This document shows positions 26,568-35,297 of a stretch of 64,000 bases of DNA, piece by piece. The translations under genes and the position numbers were made by a program. The notes under the pieces were generated by a model. It worked only from the letters and a program-made list of their open reading frames with translations, did not search any database and was not told the origin of the DNA. This stretch comes from JAIESQ01 sp964495375 (GTDB lineage: Bacteria; Planctomycetota; Planctomycetia; Pirellulales; JAEUIK01), in assembly GCA_964495375.1 (NCBI GenBank), contig CAZBWM010000005.1, positions 86,876 to 150,875 on the forward strand, in the 5' to 3' direction. Each line of letters opens with the position of its first letter. Position 1 is the stretch's first letter.

Positions 26568-27066
26568 TGCTTTGATCCGTTCGAGGTCGCCGGGCGACGC
26601 ATTTGCGGTGGGCCGCGACGGGGCGACATGCTCAAGGTGAGTTGGTTGTTTTGTTGTTTCGCGCCGAGTTCGCTCCGTGCGAACCCAGCTTGCAGTTGCC
26701 TGCCCAGCGGGCCCACGGGGTTCGTCGCCTGCGGGGCGTCGACAGTCACACTTGGTCGTCGGCACACCGAGGTGCTGGTGTCCGGGTGTATCTCACTGGG
26801 CGCAAACGGGTTGTTAACTGTTACTACTTGACCAGATGGAGAGTAGTTTCGGCGAGACCAATCATTTGGTGCAGGCGATTGCGGGAGGCGGGCAAGGTCG
26901 GGGGGAGCCGGCACACCGGGGCGGGCCGTTACTATCGTACCCAGCCGAGGGGCCGGTTCCAAATCGGGGCGGCTCTTTCTATACCATCGGCAGGCGGTCG
27001 GCCGCTGATACCCAGATTCCCGCGGGAACTGAGCCCTGGTGCTAGCAAACCCTAGCTAGCAGCGGG
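26568..27066. other. Intergenic stretch upstream of accA
   Basis: 499 bases between the accA start and the stop of the upstream kinase gene. I see no gene here. A short inverted sequence GCTAG...CTAGC lies at 27041-27060 next to the kinase stop and might serve as its terminator, but it is weak. No promoter could be picked with confidence. Confidence 0.4.
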
Positions 27067-27966
27067 TTAGGAGCGAGCCGTCTGCGGCGGCCTGGGGGTC
27101 TGCTTAAACATCCGCAGCGAGCGGAATTCCTGCAAGAACTGTCCCGCCGATTCGGGGCGATTCGCCGGTAGCTTTGCTAGCATCCGGGTTACGAGAGCCG
27201 CGAACTCGGGCGTGAGGTTCTGGTTTGCCGAGTCGGCCGAAGGGGGTGCCGACGATAGGTGCTTCGACAGCAACTCGTTGGAGCTGCCACCAGTGAACGG
27301 AGGTCTACCGGTCACCAGCTCGAAGATCGAACATCCAAAGCTGTACACGTCGGCCCGCTGGTCGAGCGCGCCGCCGCGGACCTGCTCGGGAGACATGTAA
27401 CTACGCGTCCCCTGGATTTTGGTCTTCGTGGAGAAGAACTTCGCCAGGCCAGTTTTGCGTTTCACGGCCAAGGCAAAGTCGATCAACCGCACGTCGCCAT
27501 CGGGCGTGACCAGAAAGTTCTCGGGCTTCACGTCGCGATGCACCCAACCCTGATCGCCGAAGTAAGCCAGTCCCTCGGCGGCGCGTTCGATGATCTTGGG
27601 GGTCAGCCAGGCCCAGCTATCGCCTCCCTTGCGGATAAGCGTTTTCATGTTCGGATGCGGAAAGTACTCCATGATCACGAAGGGGATGCCGCGAAAGATG
27701 TTGTACTCGTCGATGCGAATCACCCGCGGATGCTTAAGCGTGGCGCCAACGGCCGCCTCGTGCTTCATGTAGCCGACGTGTTCGCGATCGCCGCGCAGGT
27801 CGGGCAACAGCAGCTTAAGCGCCAGGCGTTCTTGCCGAGCGTCGTGCATGACTTCCCACACCTGGCTCGTTTGCCCGGTCATGACCAGGCTGAGTAGCCG
27901 ATAGGGGCCGATCTTGTCTTGAGCGTTTGACACAGATAACGCCGCGCGGTGGAAAGGGAGACGCAA
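27067..27966 (-). CDS. Serine/threonine protein kinase with DFA instead of DFG
   Basis: A 299-aa protein that is nearly all Hanks-type kinase domain. The ATP-binding Lys is in LALKLL (K51) and its partner Glu in KHEAAV (E70). The catalytic loop is intact, HRDVKPEN (143-150), and the activation-loop end is GTRSYMSPEQ. The Gly-rich loop is weak (LVMTGQTSQVWE) and the metal-binding DFG is DFA (163-165), an unusual change that still keeps the Asp. There is no membrane segment, so it is cytosolic. Kinase activity is plausible but not assured. Target and signal are unknown. Confidence 0.8.
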   Translation of the reverse strand: MRLPFHRAALSVSNAQDKIGPYRLLSLVMTGQTSQVWEVMHDARQERLALKLLLPDLRGDREHVGYMKHEAAVGATLKHPRVIRIDEYNIFRGIPFVIMEYFPHPNMKTLIRKGGDSWAWLTPKIIERAAEGLAYFGDQGWVHRDVKPENFLVTPDGDVRLIDFALAVKRKTGLAKFFSTKTKIQGTRSYMSPEQVRGGALDQRADVYSFGCSIFELVTGRPPFTGGSSNELLSKHLSSAPPSADSANQNLTPEFAALVTRMLAKLPANRPESAGQFLQEFRSLRMFKQTPRPPQTARS

Positions 27967-28242
27967 TCCAAATTCGGTAGCGGGCCCGGGGGCGGGACTT
28001 CGGGTGCGGGCCGCAGGCGAGCGAGGGGACTGCCCAGGCGACCATTTTATGCACCCCGCCGCGTCGGTACAACGACGCAGCGAGCCGTGAGTTGTCTCGG
28101 ATCGACGGCACGCCCCGGCGCCTCCCCCCTGCCCTGCCGCCGCCGTTGCGGCGCGCGGCGGGCTCGACTACAACGACGCGAGTTTTGCCCGCGTTAGCCC
28201 CACGGCCGCTGACTCTCAAATCACGTACTGAGGAAGCCTCAA

Positions 28243-29262
28243 ATGCCCCAGCGGATGAAGGCCGCGCACATTGTCTCCCCACGTCGGTTGGAAATCGTCG
28301 ATGTGCCGATTCCCGACATCTCGAAACTTGAGGGCGAGCCGATCCTGGTGAAGCTGCACGCCGGCGTGTTGTGCGCGTCCGATTTTCCGCGCTGGCAAGG
28401 GGGCGCGTTCAACGTCACGTTTCCACGGCCTGTCGGCGACAGCTTGCACGAGTGCGTCGGCGAGATCATCGAAAGTCGGTCGCCGAAGTTTCGCCCTGGC
28501 GATTTGACGCTGGCGATTCCGCCCGACCAACGCGGTATGAGCGAGTACTTCGTGACCGACGGTTCGATGGCCGTTGCGCTTCCGACGGTGCCCGGCTTCC
28601 CGCGCGAGAAACTGATTCTCGGACAGCCCTTGGGGACGATTCTCTGGGCCGCGCGCAAGTTGCCGAATGTGTTGGGGCTCGACGTGGCAGTCGTCGGCCA
28701 AGGACCGATCGGTCTGATGTTCGATCACTTGCTGGCGAACATGGGGGCGCGGCGCGTGATCGCGCTGGATAAGGTCGACTATCGCCTGAAGGCCGCGCGA
28801 AAGATGAAAGCTACGCACGCGGTGAACGTCAACGATGGTGATCCCGTGGCGGCCGTGCGCGAAATCACCGATGGACTTGGCGCCGACATCGTGGTGGAAG
28901 CGGTCGGCCATCAGGTGGAGACCGTACACCTGGCGATTGCGCTCGCGAAAAAGCACGGTACCGTGCTGGCGTTCGGTGTGCCCGACGCCAAGTTCTATCC
29001 GCTGCCGGTGTGGGATTTGATGATCGAGAACATCCGCTTCATCTCGTCGATTCATCCGCAGGTGGAGCGCGACTTGCCGCTGGCGCTGGCGATGATTCTA
29101 GAGGGGCGGATGGATGTGTCGCCGATCATCACGCATCGCTTCAGTTTTGAGCAATCGCAGGCGGCGTTCGAGCTGGCGGTCGAGCGCCAAGGCAACCCGA
29201 TCAAGGTGCTGCTGACGAGCGACACATCGAGTTGGGAACAGCAACCAGAGTTGAAGCTGTAA
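28243..29262 (+). CDS. Zinc-type (MDR) alcohol dehydrogenase family protein
   Basis: A 339-aa medium-chain dehydrogenase/reductase. The N-terminal catalytic domain has GVLCASDFPRW in place of the usual GICGSDxH and an HECVGEIIE segment in place of GHExxGxV. The Rossmann domain has VAVVGQGPIGLMFDHLLANMGA (GxGxxG). The structural four-Cys zinc lobe is absent: the matching region reads AIPPDQRGMSEYF. Substrate is unknown; a polyol or sugar-alcohol dehydrogenase is likely. GAGGAAG lies upstream of the start. Confidence 0.85.
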   Translation: MPQRMKAAHIVSPRRLEIVDVPIPDISKLEGEPILVKLHAGVLCASDFPRWQGGAFNVTFPRPVGDSLHECVGEIIESRSPKFRPGDLTLAIPPDQRGMSEYFVTDGSMAVALPTVPGFPREKLILGQPLGTILWAARKLPNVLGLDVAVVGQGPIGLMFDHLLANMGARRVIALDKVDYRLKAARKMKATHAVNVNDGDPVAAVREITDGLGADIVVEAVGHQVETVHLAIALAKKHGTVLAFGVPDAKFYPLPVWDLMIENIRFISSIHPQVERDLPLALAMILEGRMDVSPIITHRFSFEQSQAAFELAVERQGNPIKVLLTSDTSSWEQQPELKL

Positions 29263-29311
29263 CTGCCTGATGCTGTCCAAAGCTTGCTGCCCCCGCGCTT
29301 CCTCGTTGCGC

Positions 29312-29344
<33 letters not shown>

Positions 29345-29369
29345 ATTGCCTGCCTTCGAACGTATTCCG

Positions 29370-29675
29370 CTAACGCGCGATTTGATCTTTCTTGCGTCGG
29401 TGCTTAACGCGCACGATTCCACCGTGATTGATCGCAAGATAGTGGTACTCCCAAAGGCCATTCTTGCGTCGAAATTGACAGCGAATCCAAGGCAAATTCG
29501 TCTCGTCAATCTCGTAGACTCGCAACGGGCGCCGTCGCGCTAGTAGTCGCTTGTAGACCTGCCGGGTGCTGCGGTGGATTCCGCGATTCGGCAGCAAGAA
29601 CTCGGGAGGGAATTCCACGAGCCGGACGAAGTCGCCGACACGAAGCTGCGTCCATAGTGGTTTTGATCTAGTCAT
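29370..29675 (-). CDS. Short basic hypothetical protein
   Basis: A 101-aa (or, from a GTG at 29687, 105-aa) basic protein with no recognised domain. Its middle is clearly protein-like: LRVGDFVRLVEFPPEFL near the N-terminus, then PLRVYEIDETNLPWIRCQFRRKNGLWEYHYLAINHGGIVRV. A run of KHRRKK follows at the C-terminus. It starts directly after the glycosyltransferase stop (TGA at 29688-29690 abuts the GTG), so it is probably the last gene of that transcript. Function unknown. Confidence 0.6.
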   Translation of the reverse strand: MTRSKPLWTQLRVGDFVRLVEFPPEFLLPNRGIHRSTRQVYKRLLARRRPLRVYEIDETNLPWIRCQFRRKNGLWEYHYLAINHGGIVRVKHRRKKDQIAR

Positions 29676-29687
29676 AGCGACTGGCAC

Positions 29688-30881
29688 TCAAGTAGTTGGC
29701 GGGTTACCGAGGGTCGCCCCCCTGCCCTGCCTCAGCACGCGCTCGTAGACGCGGCGAATCTCGCGCGTCATGTGCCGATGATCGAATCGCTCGATACAGC
29801 TCGCGCGGCCTGCGCTCCCCAGGCGCTGGCGCAGCGCTGGGTCGGCCGCTAGCTCAAGAATCGCATCGGCCAACGGTTCGATCGACTCGGGCGGAAGCAA
29901 GTAGCCGGTTTCGCCTGGGCGGACCACTTCGCGAGCGCCGTCGATGTCGTAACTGATCGCGGGTTTGCCTGCCAATAGCGCTTGCGGCAACGTGCGGGCG
30001 AGCCCTTCGCGCAAGCTGGTGTGCGCGAGCATGTCCATCGCGCTTAAGTAAGCGGGTATCTCCGTTGGCGGTACCAGGCCGGCAAAGTGAAACTTGTCGC
30101 TGAGACCACGTCGCGCGATATCGGCCTGGAGTTGGCCGCGCAAGATACCGTCGCCAACCAGCAGGAAACGCACGCGCGGGTCGCGCGCGACAACTCGTTC
30201 GGCCGCGGCGATCAGGTACTCGTGTCCTTTAAGGTGAAACAAGCGCGCGATCTTGCCGACGACGATGTGCTCGTCGGTGTAGCCAAGCTGCCCGCGCATG
30301 TGAGCGCGATGCTCGTTGGCCGCCAAGAAGGGCTCGACTTCCATGCCGCTGTAAATGGTGGTGAACGATTCGCGCGATGCGATGTTGGCGGTGACCATCA
30401 AATCGGTCATGGCGTTGGCTACACAGATAAAGACGTCGGTGCGCCGCGCGGCCCAGCGTTCGCAAACTTGATAGAAGCGCCGCGCCGCCGCGTTTTGATA
30501 GGGATGCCAGGGAGCGCCGTGCACGGTGTGGACGATCGCGGGTACGCCCAGCGCCCGCGCGGCGGCTCGACCGAGAATGCCTGCCTTCGCGCTATGGGTG
30601 TGAACGACGTCGGGACGAAAGTCGGCCAGCACGCGTCGCACGTGGCGGTAAGCGGTCGCGTCGCGCAGCGGATGAATCTCGCGGCGCATTTCGGGAATGA
30701 TCGTGGTCGGCACACCGTGCGCGGTTGCCCGCTCGAGCAAGCTCCCTTCGGGGCCAAGCGGCGGGCCGGTCACCAGCAGCACGTCATCGCCATGTTCGCG
30801 CAGCAGGTCTTCGCAGTTGAGGAGCGTATTCTCCTGCGCCCCGCCGAGGATCATGCGCGTAATGACGTGAGCGACCCGCAT
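29688..30881 (-). CDS. Family 4 glycosyltransferase
   Basis: A 397-aa GT-B enzyme. The N-terminal acceptor domain opens with HVITRMILGGAQENTL and contains DVVHTHSAKAGILGR. The C-terminal nucleotide-sugar domain has GKIARLFHLKGHEYLI, VRFLLVGDG, and the E-x7-E region as SLREGLARTLPQALLAGKP, followed by GAREVVRPGETGYLL. It likely adds a sugar to an extracellular polysaccharide or lipid. The C-terminal end is encoded by a GGGCAGGG copy (RQGRGATLG). It is on the same strand as truA, 4 bases downstream of its stop. Confidence 0.9.
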   Translation of the reverse strand: MRVAHVITRMILGGAQENTLLNCEDLLREHGDDVLLVTGPPLGPEGSLLERATAHGVPTTIIPEMRREIHPLRDATAYRHVRRVLADFRPDVVHTHSAKAGILGRAAARALGVPAIVHTVHGAPWHPYQNAAARRFYQVCERWAARRTDVFICVANAMTDLMVTANIASRESFTTIYSGMEVEPFLAANEHRAHMRGQLGYTDEHIVVGKIARLFHLKGHEYLIAAAERVVARDPRVRFLLVGDGILRGQLQADIARRGLSDKFHFAGLVPPTEIPAYLSAMDMLAHTSLREGLARTLPQALLAGKPAISYDIDGAREVVRPGETGYLLPPESIEPLADAILELAADPALRQRLGSAGRASCIERFDHRHMTREIRRVYERVLRQGRGATLGNPPTT

Positions 30882-30884
30882 GAT

Positions 30885-31871
30885 CTATTGTACGTTGCCA
30901 AGGGTGTGTTCGTTGTGATCGATTCGCTCTGCGCCCCCCTGCCCTGCTCCGTCGGCGTCCATTCCATCCCCCTCACCCCCAACCCCTCTCCCACGAGGGG
31001 AGTAGGGAGCGTAATCGACGCGCAACAAGAACAGCCCTTGCGGCGGCGCAGTCGGACCGGCCGCGCGGCGATCCATGGCGGCTAGCGCCTCGGCCGGCCA
31101 GGCGATTGGGCGTGCGCCGCGCCCTATCTCGACCAGTGTGCCCACGATCGCACGGACCATGTTGTAGAGGAAGCCGTCGGCCTCGATTTCGATGTTGATC
31201 AAGTGGTTGTCGGCCGCCGCTGCCGAGAGCGCTACGGGGAGGACGTGGCCCACGGGGAGGATTTCGCGCGTCGACTGCGCGAGATCAGAAATCTCCCGCG
31301 CTGTTTCCGCCGCTCCCCCCCTGCCCCGCCCCGCTGTGCCGCGCTCGACCGACAGCTCGAATACCGTGCGCACGCTGGTTTGCTTGTTCGGCCAGTTCGA
31401 TTCGAAGCTGCGAAAGTCGTGCTTGCCGATGAGTGCTTGCGCCGCTTCGCGCATGGCGCACGCATCGAGCCGTCCGAACACGTGCCAGGCATACTGCCGG
31501 GCGAAGACGTCACGCACGGCCCCGTCGTAGAGCAGGTAACGGTAGCGTTTACGAACTGCATCGCGAATGGCATGAAAGCCCGGCGCGGCGTCCTCGGCCG
31601 AGCGAACCGCGATGTCGGCCGGCAGCCGCGCGTTGAGCGCGGAGCGGATCGACTCGGCGAGGATCTGCGTGTCGGTGTTGACGCTCACCACCTGGCCGAG
31701 TGCATGCACGCCGGCGTCGGTCCGCCCACTGGCGGCGACGCGCACGGTTTCGCCGGTGACTTGCAGCCAGGCGGCTTCGAGAGCCTGCTGCACGGTTGGC
31801 TGGCCGGGCTGCACTTGCCAGCCGGCGTACGCGGTACCGTCGTAGGCCAGCACTAGCTTGAGGGTGCGCAT
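30885..31871 (-). CDS. truA: tRNA pseudouridine synthase A with an internal insertion and C-terminal tail
   Basis: A 328-aa TruA, which makes pseudouridine at positions 38-40 in the tRNA anticodon arm. The catalytic Asp is in SGRTDAGVHALGQ (D52); PGFHAIRDAVRKRYRY, HDFRSFESNW and ADGFLYNMVRAIVG are also conserved. Usual length is about 250-270. Here, about 45 residues are inserted at 177-222 between FELSVERG and NHLINIEIEADG, just before the strand leading to the C-terminal motif, and about 38 low-complexity residues (GRGVGGEGDGMDADG) follow the end. Both additions carry GGGCAGGG-type sequence. The core is intact, so activity is expected. Confidence 0.9.
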   Translation of the reverse strand: MRTLKLVLAYDGTAYAGWQVQPGQPTVQQALEAAWLQVTGETVRVAASGRTDAGVHALGQVVSVNTDTQILAESIRSALNARLPADIAVRSAEDAAPGFHAIRDAVRKRYRYLLYDGAVRDVFARQYAWHVFGRLDACAMREAAQALIGKHDFRSFESNWPNKQTSVRTVFELSVERGTAGRGRGGAAETAREISDLAQSTREILPVGHVLPVALSAAAADNHLINIEIEADGFLYNMVRAIVGTLVEIGRGARPIAWPAEALAAMDRRAAGPTAPPQGLFLLRVDYAPYSPRGRGVGGEGDGMDADGAGQGGAERIDHNEHTLGNVQ

Positions 31872-31916
31872 GAATGGAAATGCCGATTCGCGGGATGCGA
31901 ACTGCAATTCGCTGAG

Positions 31917-32942
31917 CTACCGCGCGGCGGCCGCCTGGCGAGCCCGACTCATCAGTAGCTCCGCAATCTGCACAGCGTTGGTGGCGGCCCCCTTGCGGAG
32001 GTTGTCACTTACGCACCAGAAGGCCAGGCCGTTGGGGCTCGACAGATCTTCGCGAATCCGCCCAATGAAGGTTTCGTTGCGGCCATCGCAGGTGCGCGGC
32101 ATCGGGTACTGCTTGGCTTCGAGATCGTCGACGACAACCAACCCTGGCGTGGCGGCGAACAACTCGCGGGCCTCGTCGACGGAGAGCTTGCGTTCGGTCT
32201 CGACCAGGATGCTCTCGCTGTGGCAGTTGGCCACGGGCACGCGCACGCAGGTGGGGCAAACCAGTATCGATTCATCCCCCAAGATCTTCCGCGTCTCGCG
32301 GACCATCTTGATCTCTTCCGACGTGTAGCCCTGCTGCTTCGGCGAGCCGATCTGCGGAATGAGGTTGAAGGCGATCGGGTGCGCAAACGTCTCGTACTGG
32401 TAATTGTCGCCGGCCATTTCGGTGCGCGTCGCTTCTTCAAGTTCGCGCGAGCCATTCAACCCCGCCCCGCTGGTCGCCTGATAGGTACTGACGATCACGC
32501 GCCGCACGCGGGCGGCGTCGTGCAGCGGCTTGAGCGACTGCACCATCTGCGTGGTCGAGCAGTTCGGGCTGGCGATGATGCCGCGGTGATCGTCGACGGC
32601 CTCGGGATTGACTTCAGGAATCACGAGCGGCACCGTCGGGTCCATGCGCCAGTAGCCACTCTCGTCGATCACCACGGTGCCGTGCTTGACGGCTGCGGGG
32701 GCGAAGTCGCGAGCGATTTCGTCGGGCGTGCTACCGATGGCCAGGTCGATGCCGGCGAACGCCGCGGGAGTCATCTCTTCGATCGTGTGTTGGCGGCCGC
32801 GGAACGTGATCGTGCCGCCGGCCGAACGCTTCGAGGCCAGAAACTTGACGCGCTCGATGGGGAACTCGCGCTCTTCCAACAGGGCCAGAATGATCCGCCC
32901 GACCGCGCCTGTGGCGCCGACGATGGCCAAAGACTCGTACAC
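31917..32942 (-). CDS. asd: Aspartate-semialdehyde dehydrogenase
   Basis: A 341-aa enzyme that reduces L-aspartyl-4-phosphate to the semialdehyde in the lysine/threonine/methionine pathway. The N-terminal GATGAVGRIILALLE is the NADP-binding motif; the active-site Cys is in SPNCSTTQM (C128); QATSGAGLNGSRELEE and FAHPIAFNLIPQIG are conserved. The start is the GTG at 32940-32942 (VYESLAIVGATG) with GAAGGAAG just upstream; an ATG at 32957 in frame would add five residues. The gene is 157 bases downstream of the HTTM gene's stop. Confidence 0.95.
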   Translation of the reverse strand: MYESLAIVGATGAVGRIILALLEEREFPIERVKFLASKRSAGGTITFRGRQHTIEEMTPAAFAGIDLAIGSTPDEIARDFAPAAVKHGTVVIDESGYWRMDPTVPLVIPEVNPEAVDDHRGIIASPNCSTTQMVQSLKPLHDAARVRRVIVSTYQATSGAGLNGSRELEEATRTEMAGDNYQYETFAHPIAFNLIPQIGSPKQQGYTSEEIKMVRETRKILGDESILVCPTCVRVPVANCHSESILVETERKLSVDEARELFAATPGLVVVDDLEAKQYPMPRTCDGRNETFIGRIREDLSSPNGLAFWCVSDNLRKGAATNAVQIAELLMSRARQAAAAR

Positions 32943-33099
32943 GCTTCCTTCTCCCATTTGACGAAGATGACTGGGCCGAGAACTTGACCTAACAACCGCC
33001 AGGCAGGTTCGCGGCGTCGGGCCCATGAATCGGTCAAGCGCCCAACCAACTAATATACGGCGCAACATGCTGAGCCGTAAGGAGCGACCGAGCCGCGCG

Positions 33100-34233
33100 T
33101 TACCCGACTTTCGACGTCGGATTTCCCTGCGGGCGGCGCGTGCGCACGGTAGGGGCGGTCGACGAACCAACGGCGGCGATGGGCGTGCCGGGAGCGGCTG
33201 CCGGGCGCGATTTCACTCGATTCGCGGGGGGCGTGGCGTGCGTCTCGGTGGTCCCCCCCGGCCCTGCCCCTTCGATGACGCGCCGCACGATCCACGGTGA
33301 AATGAAGGCCGCGTTGCCGATCAGCATTGCCAGCCCGAAGGTGATCATCCCCAGCCCGAAGGCGATGCCCAAGTGGAGCGGCAAGGCCAGCGCGATCACG
33401 ATGGGGCGGGTAAGCCGTGGCCAGACCAGGGCGCAGTAAGAAACTTCCCAAGCGATGGTGACGTGCGTCATCAGGGCCACGGTCATGGGCCAGGTGGCCA
33501 GCCAGGTGAGCTCGATCGATTGATACTCGAGATTGGCGACCGCGCCCCACAGGGCGCTGCCGTTCCACCAGGCGGGCCCTTGCAGCTTCGAGATGCCGGC
33601 AAAGAAATAGATCACGCACATGTGCAGTTGCATGAGCCGCGTGGCGATGTTGGCGCCGACGCTCGCCGGCACCGGCGCAGCAGCGGGGGACGAAAGATGC
33701 CGCGTCGCCAGCCAGCGATCGACCGAGTAGCGCGCACCGCTGGGGCCGAGCATCAAGTACATGGCCAGCAGTCCGTTGATCTGGTCGAGACCGAACAAAC
33801 TGCCCGGCAGCCGATTCACGTAAGCGACGGTGATCACGTAGGCCAGCACCGAGGTGATGCGGCTATACCAGCCGATCGTGAGCATCGCGAACACGACCAG
33901 CCCCGCGAGATGCACGGTCCAGAGCACACCATTGGACTTGATCAGCCAGAGGTAGCTCCAGGCGAACGAGGTTTCGACCGGCACGGTGCGGAGGTCGTCC
34001 GACACCGAGTTCATGTAGCTCTGCACGGCCTCGGGCTGGAGCCAACTGTTGGGCCCGAGGAAATCGTCGAGCCCGCGCGTCCACACCAGATGCGTGTAGA
34101 AGAGCATCGCGCCGGCGAGAATCCGGATGAGCGACAGCGTCGCGGGATCGACGGCCGAGAACCAGAAGCGGTCCCAGGCGGCAACCGTGCCGCGCAGCAA
34201 CTCGCGCACGTAGTCGGTGATTAGGCGTATCAT
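33100..34233 (-). CDS. HTTM-domain (vitamin-K-dependent gamma-carboxylase-like) membrane protein
   Basis: A 377-aa membrane protein with about seven hydrophobic helices between residues 30 and 325. The conserved HTTM pattern is visible in SLIRILAGAMLFYTHLVW, GWYSRITSVLAYVITVAYVNR, the DQINGLLAMYLMLGPSGARYSVD segment and LMQLHMCVIYFFAGISKLQGPAWWNGSALW. The last 50 residues are basic and Pro/Ala rich. HTTM proteins are related to the eukaryotic vitamin K gamma-carboxylase, but the bacterial role is not settled. The start overlaps the upstream gene's stop by four bases. Confidence 0.85.
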   Translation of the reverse strand: MIRLITDYVRELLRGTVAAWDRFWFSAVDPATLSLIRILAGAMLFYTHLVWTRGLDDFLGPNSWLQPEAVQSYMNSVSDDLRTVPVETSFAWSYLWLIKSNGVLWTVHLAGLVVFAMLTIGWYSRITSVLAYVITVAYVNRLPGSLFGLDQINGLLAMYLMLGPSGARYSVDRWLATRHLSSPAAAPVPASVGANIATRLMQLHMCVIYFFAGISKLQGPAWWNGSALWGAVANLEYQSIELTWLATWPMTVALMTHVTIAWEVSYCALVWPRLTRPIVIALALPLHLGIAFGLGMITFGLAMLIGNAAFISPWIVRRVIEGAGPGGTTETHATPPANRVKSRPAAAPGTPIAAVGSSTAPTVRTRRPQGNPTSKVG

Positions 34234-35012
34234 AGGTCTTCCGCCGTGTAGCTCTTCTGGAACAGTTCGACGTAGAGCGACGCATCGCTGAGCGTCTTGA
34301 CGCGCCGCTCGGCGATCTCTTGCGGGAACGGCAAGTTGTGACGCACCAGCCGGATCGTGACGCGCTGGGCCTGGTGCTTACGCAGCAAGTGCGTCGCGTA
34401 GGAACGGCAATAGGCGTCGAACAACGCTTGCTGCTTGGCGAAGGCTTCTTGGGCTGTGGTCGATGGCGGTAGAGTTTCGCGGCCGGGGACCGTTTCGATG
34501 CCGGCCAAGGCGTCGCGGCGCGGCGCGGGCGTGGCCGCTGGCGTATCTCCGCCAGCCGGTGGGGCTGGCATCGGGCCGTCGCCATTGACGTTGCCGTACA
34601 GCATGTTTAGGAATTCGGTCAGCATGAAGTGACGGTGATACAGCAGCCGCGGCTGCTCTTGAGCAAGGTTCGGGATTTCGCCGGCGAGCTGTTTGCCGCC
34701 GGGCAGTTCAAGCTCGTAGCGCACCAGATGGCTTGGCCCCGGCTCGGGAGCGAAGAAGTGGTAACCGTGATTGAGGAACGCCACTTCGACATAAGGTCGA
34801 TAGAAGCGCCACAGTCGCTGCGCGATCGGCGAACCCTCGATCGACCAGGGGCAAACCACCAGCGCCAAAACATGGAACGCCAACAGCGCGCTGAGCACAA
34901 TCTTCCCGGCAGGGCTCAACCGTGGCGCCGCGGGCTGTGGCGCCGCAGAGGATGACTTCGCAGATGGTGATGCCGCGGAGGGCGTCGCCGCCGTGACTCG
35001 ATTGTCGGCCAT
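34230..35012 (-). CDS. Membrane-anchored partner of the HTTM protein
   Basis: A 260-aa protein with one hydrophobic helix (about 36-55, KIVLSALLAFHVLALVVCPW) and a soluble region after it, which includes WRFYRPYVEVAFLNHGYHFFAPEPGPSHLVRYE. This F-x-N-H-x-Y-x-F-F-A-P-x-P-G-P-x-H segment is a recognisable feature of planctomycete proteins encoded next to HTTM genes. It has a variable Pro/Ala linker at 160-200. It precedes the HTTM gene with an ATGA overlap, so they are co-translated and probably work together at the cytoplasmic membrane. Confidence 0.75.
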   Translation of the reverse strand: MADNRVTAATPSAASPSAKSSSAAPQPAAPRLSPAGKIVLSALLAFHVLALVVCPWSIEGSPIAQRLWRFYRPYVEVAFLNHGYHFFAPEPGPSHLVRYELELPGGKQLAGEIPNLAQEQPRLLYHRHFMLTEFLNMLYGNVNGDGPMPAPPAGGDTPAATPAPRRDALAGIETVPGRETLPPSTTAQEAFAKQQALFDAYCRSYATHLLRKHQAQRVTIRLVRHNLPFPQEIAERRVKTLSDASLYVELFQKSYTAEDL

Positions 35013-35174
35013 CGTGCTCGTCCTCGATTGCTGCTGGATCGGCCGCCGGGGGGCGGGCTCGCGCTGGCTGCTTGATACCAAGCGAGTGGTCGCCAGTCAC
35101 GTGCCGTGTCGCCGGCCGTCTGTCGATTCTTATCGACCAGCCGTGTGTGCGGATCAATCCGCAGGAAACAAAGA

Positions 35175-35208
35175 AACCCTCGCACGGGTTGGAACCCGTG
35201 CGAGGGTT
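35175..35208. repeat. Perfect 16-bp palindrome
   Basis: AACCCTCGCACGGGTT at 35175-35190 and its exact reverse complement at 35193-35208, separated by GG. It is in the gap upstream of the HTTM pair and downstream of the TIGR03000 gene, where it could be a terminator of the latter, though there is no T-run; a REP-type element is as likely. Confidence 0.7.
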
Positions 35209-35297
35209 ATGACTTTCGTAGGTGGGGCGCCAATCGCAGCGGCGTTGTGCCACACGGGCACAGCTACCGTGCGGCGGTGCCGTACTGCTGTGGCAAA

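Noticed and set aside
24324..28134. Interpretation of the polarity switch as a replication origin
   Set aside because: KOPS-type motifs point from origin to terminus; here they point inward. No dnaA, dnaN or DnaA-box cluster was seen in the interval, and a dif-like site is present instead.
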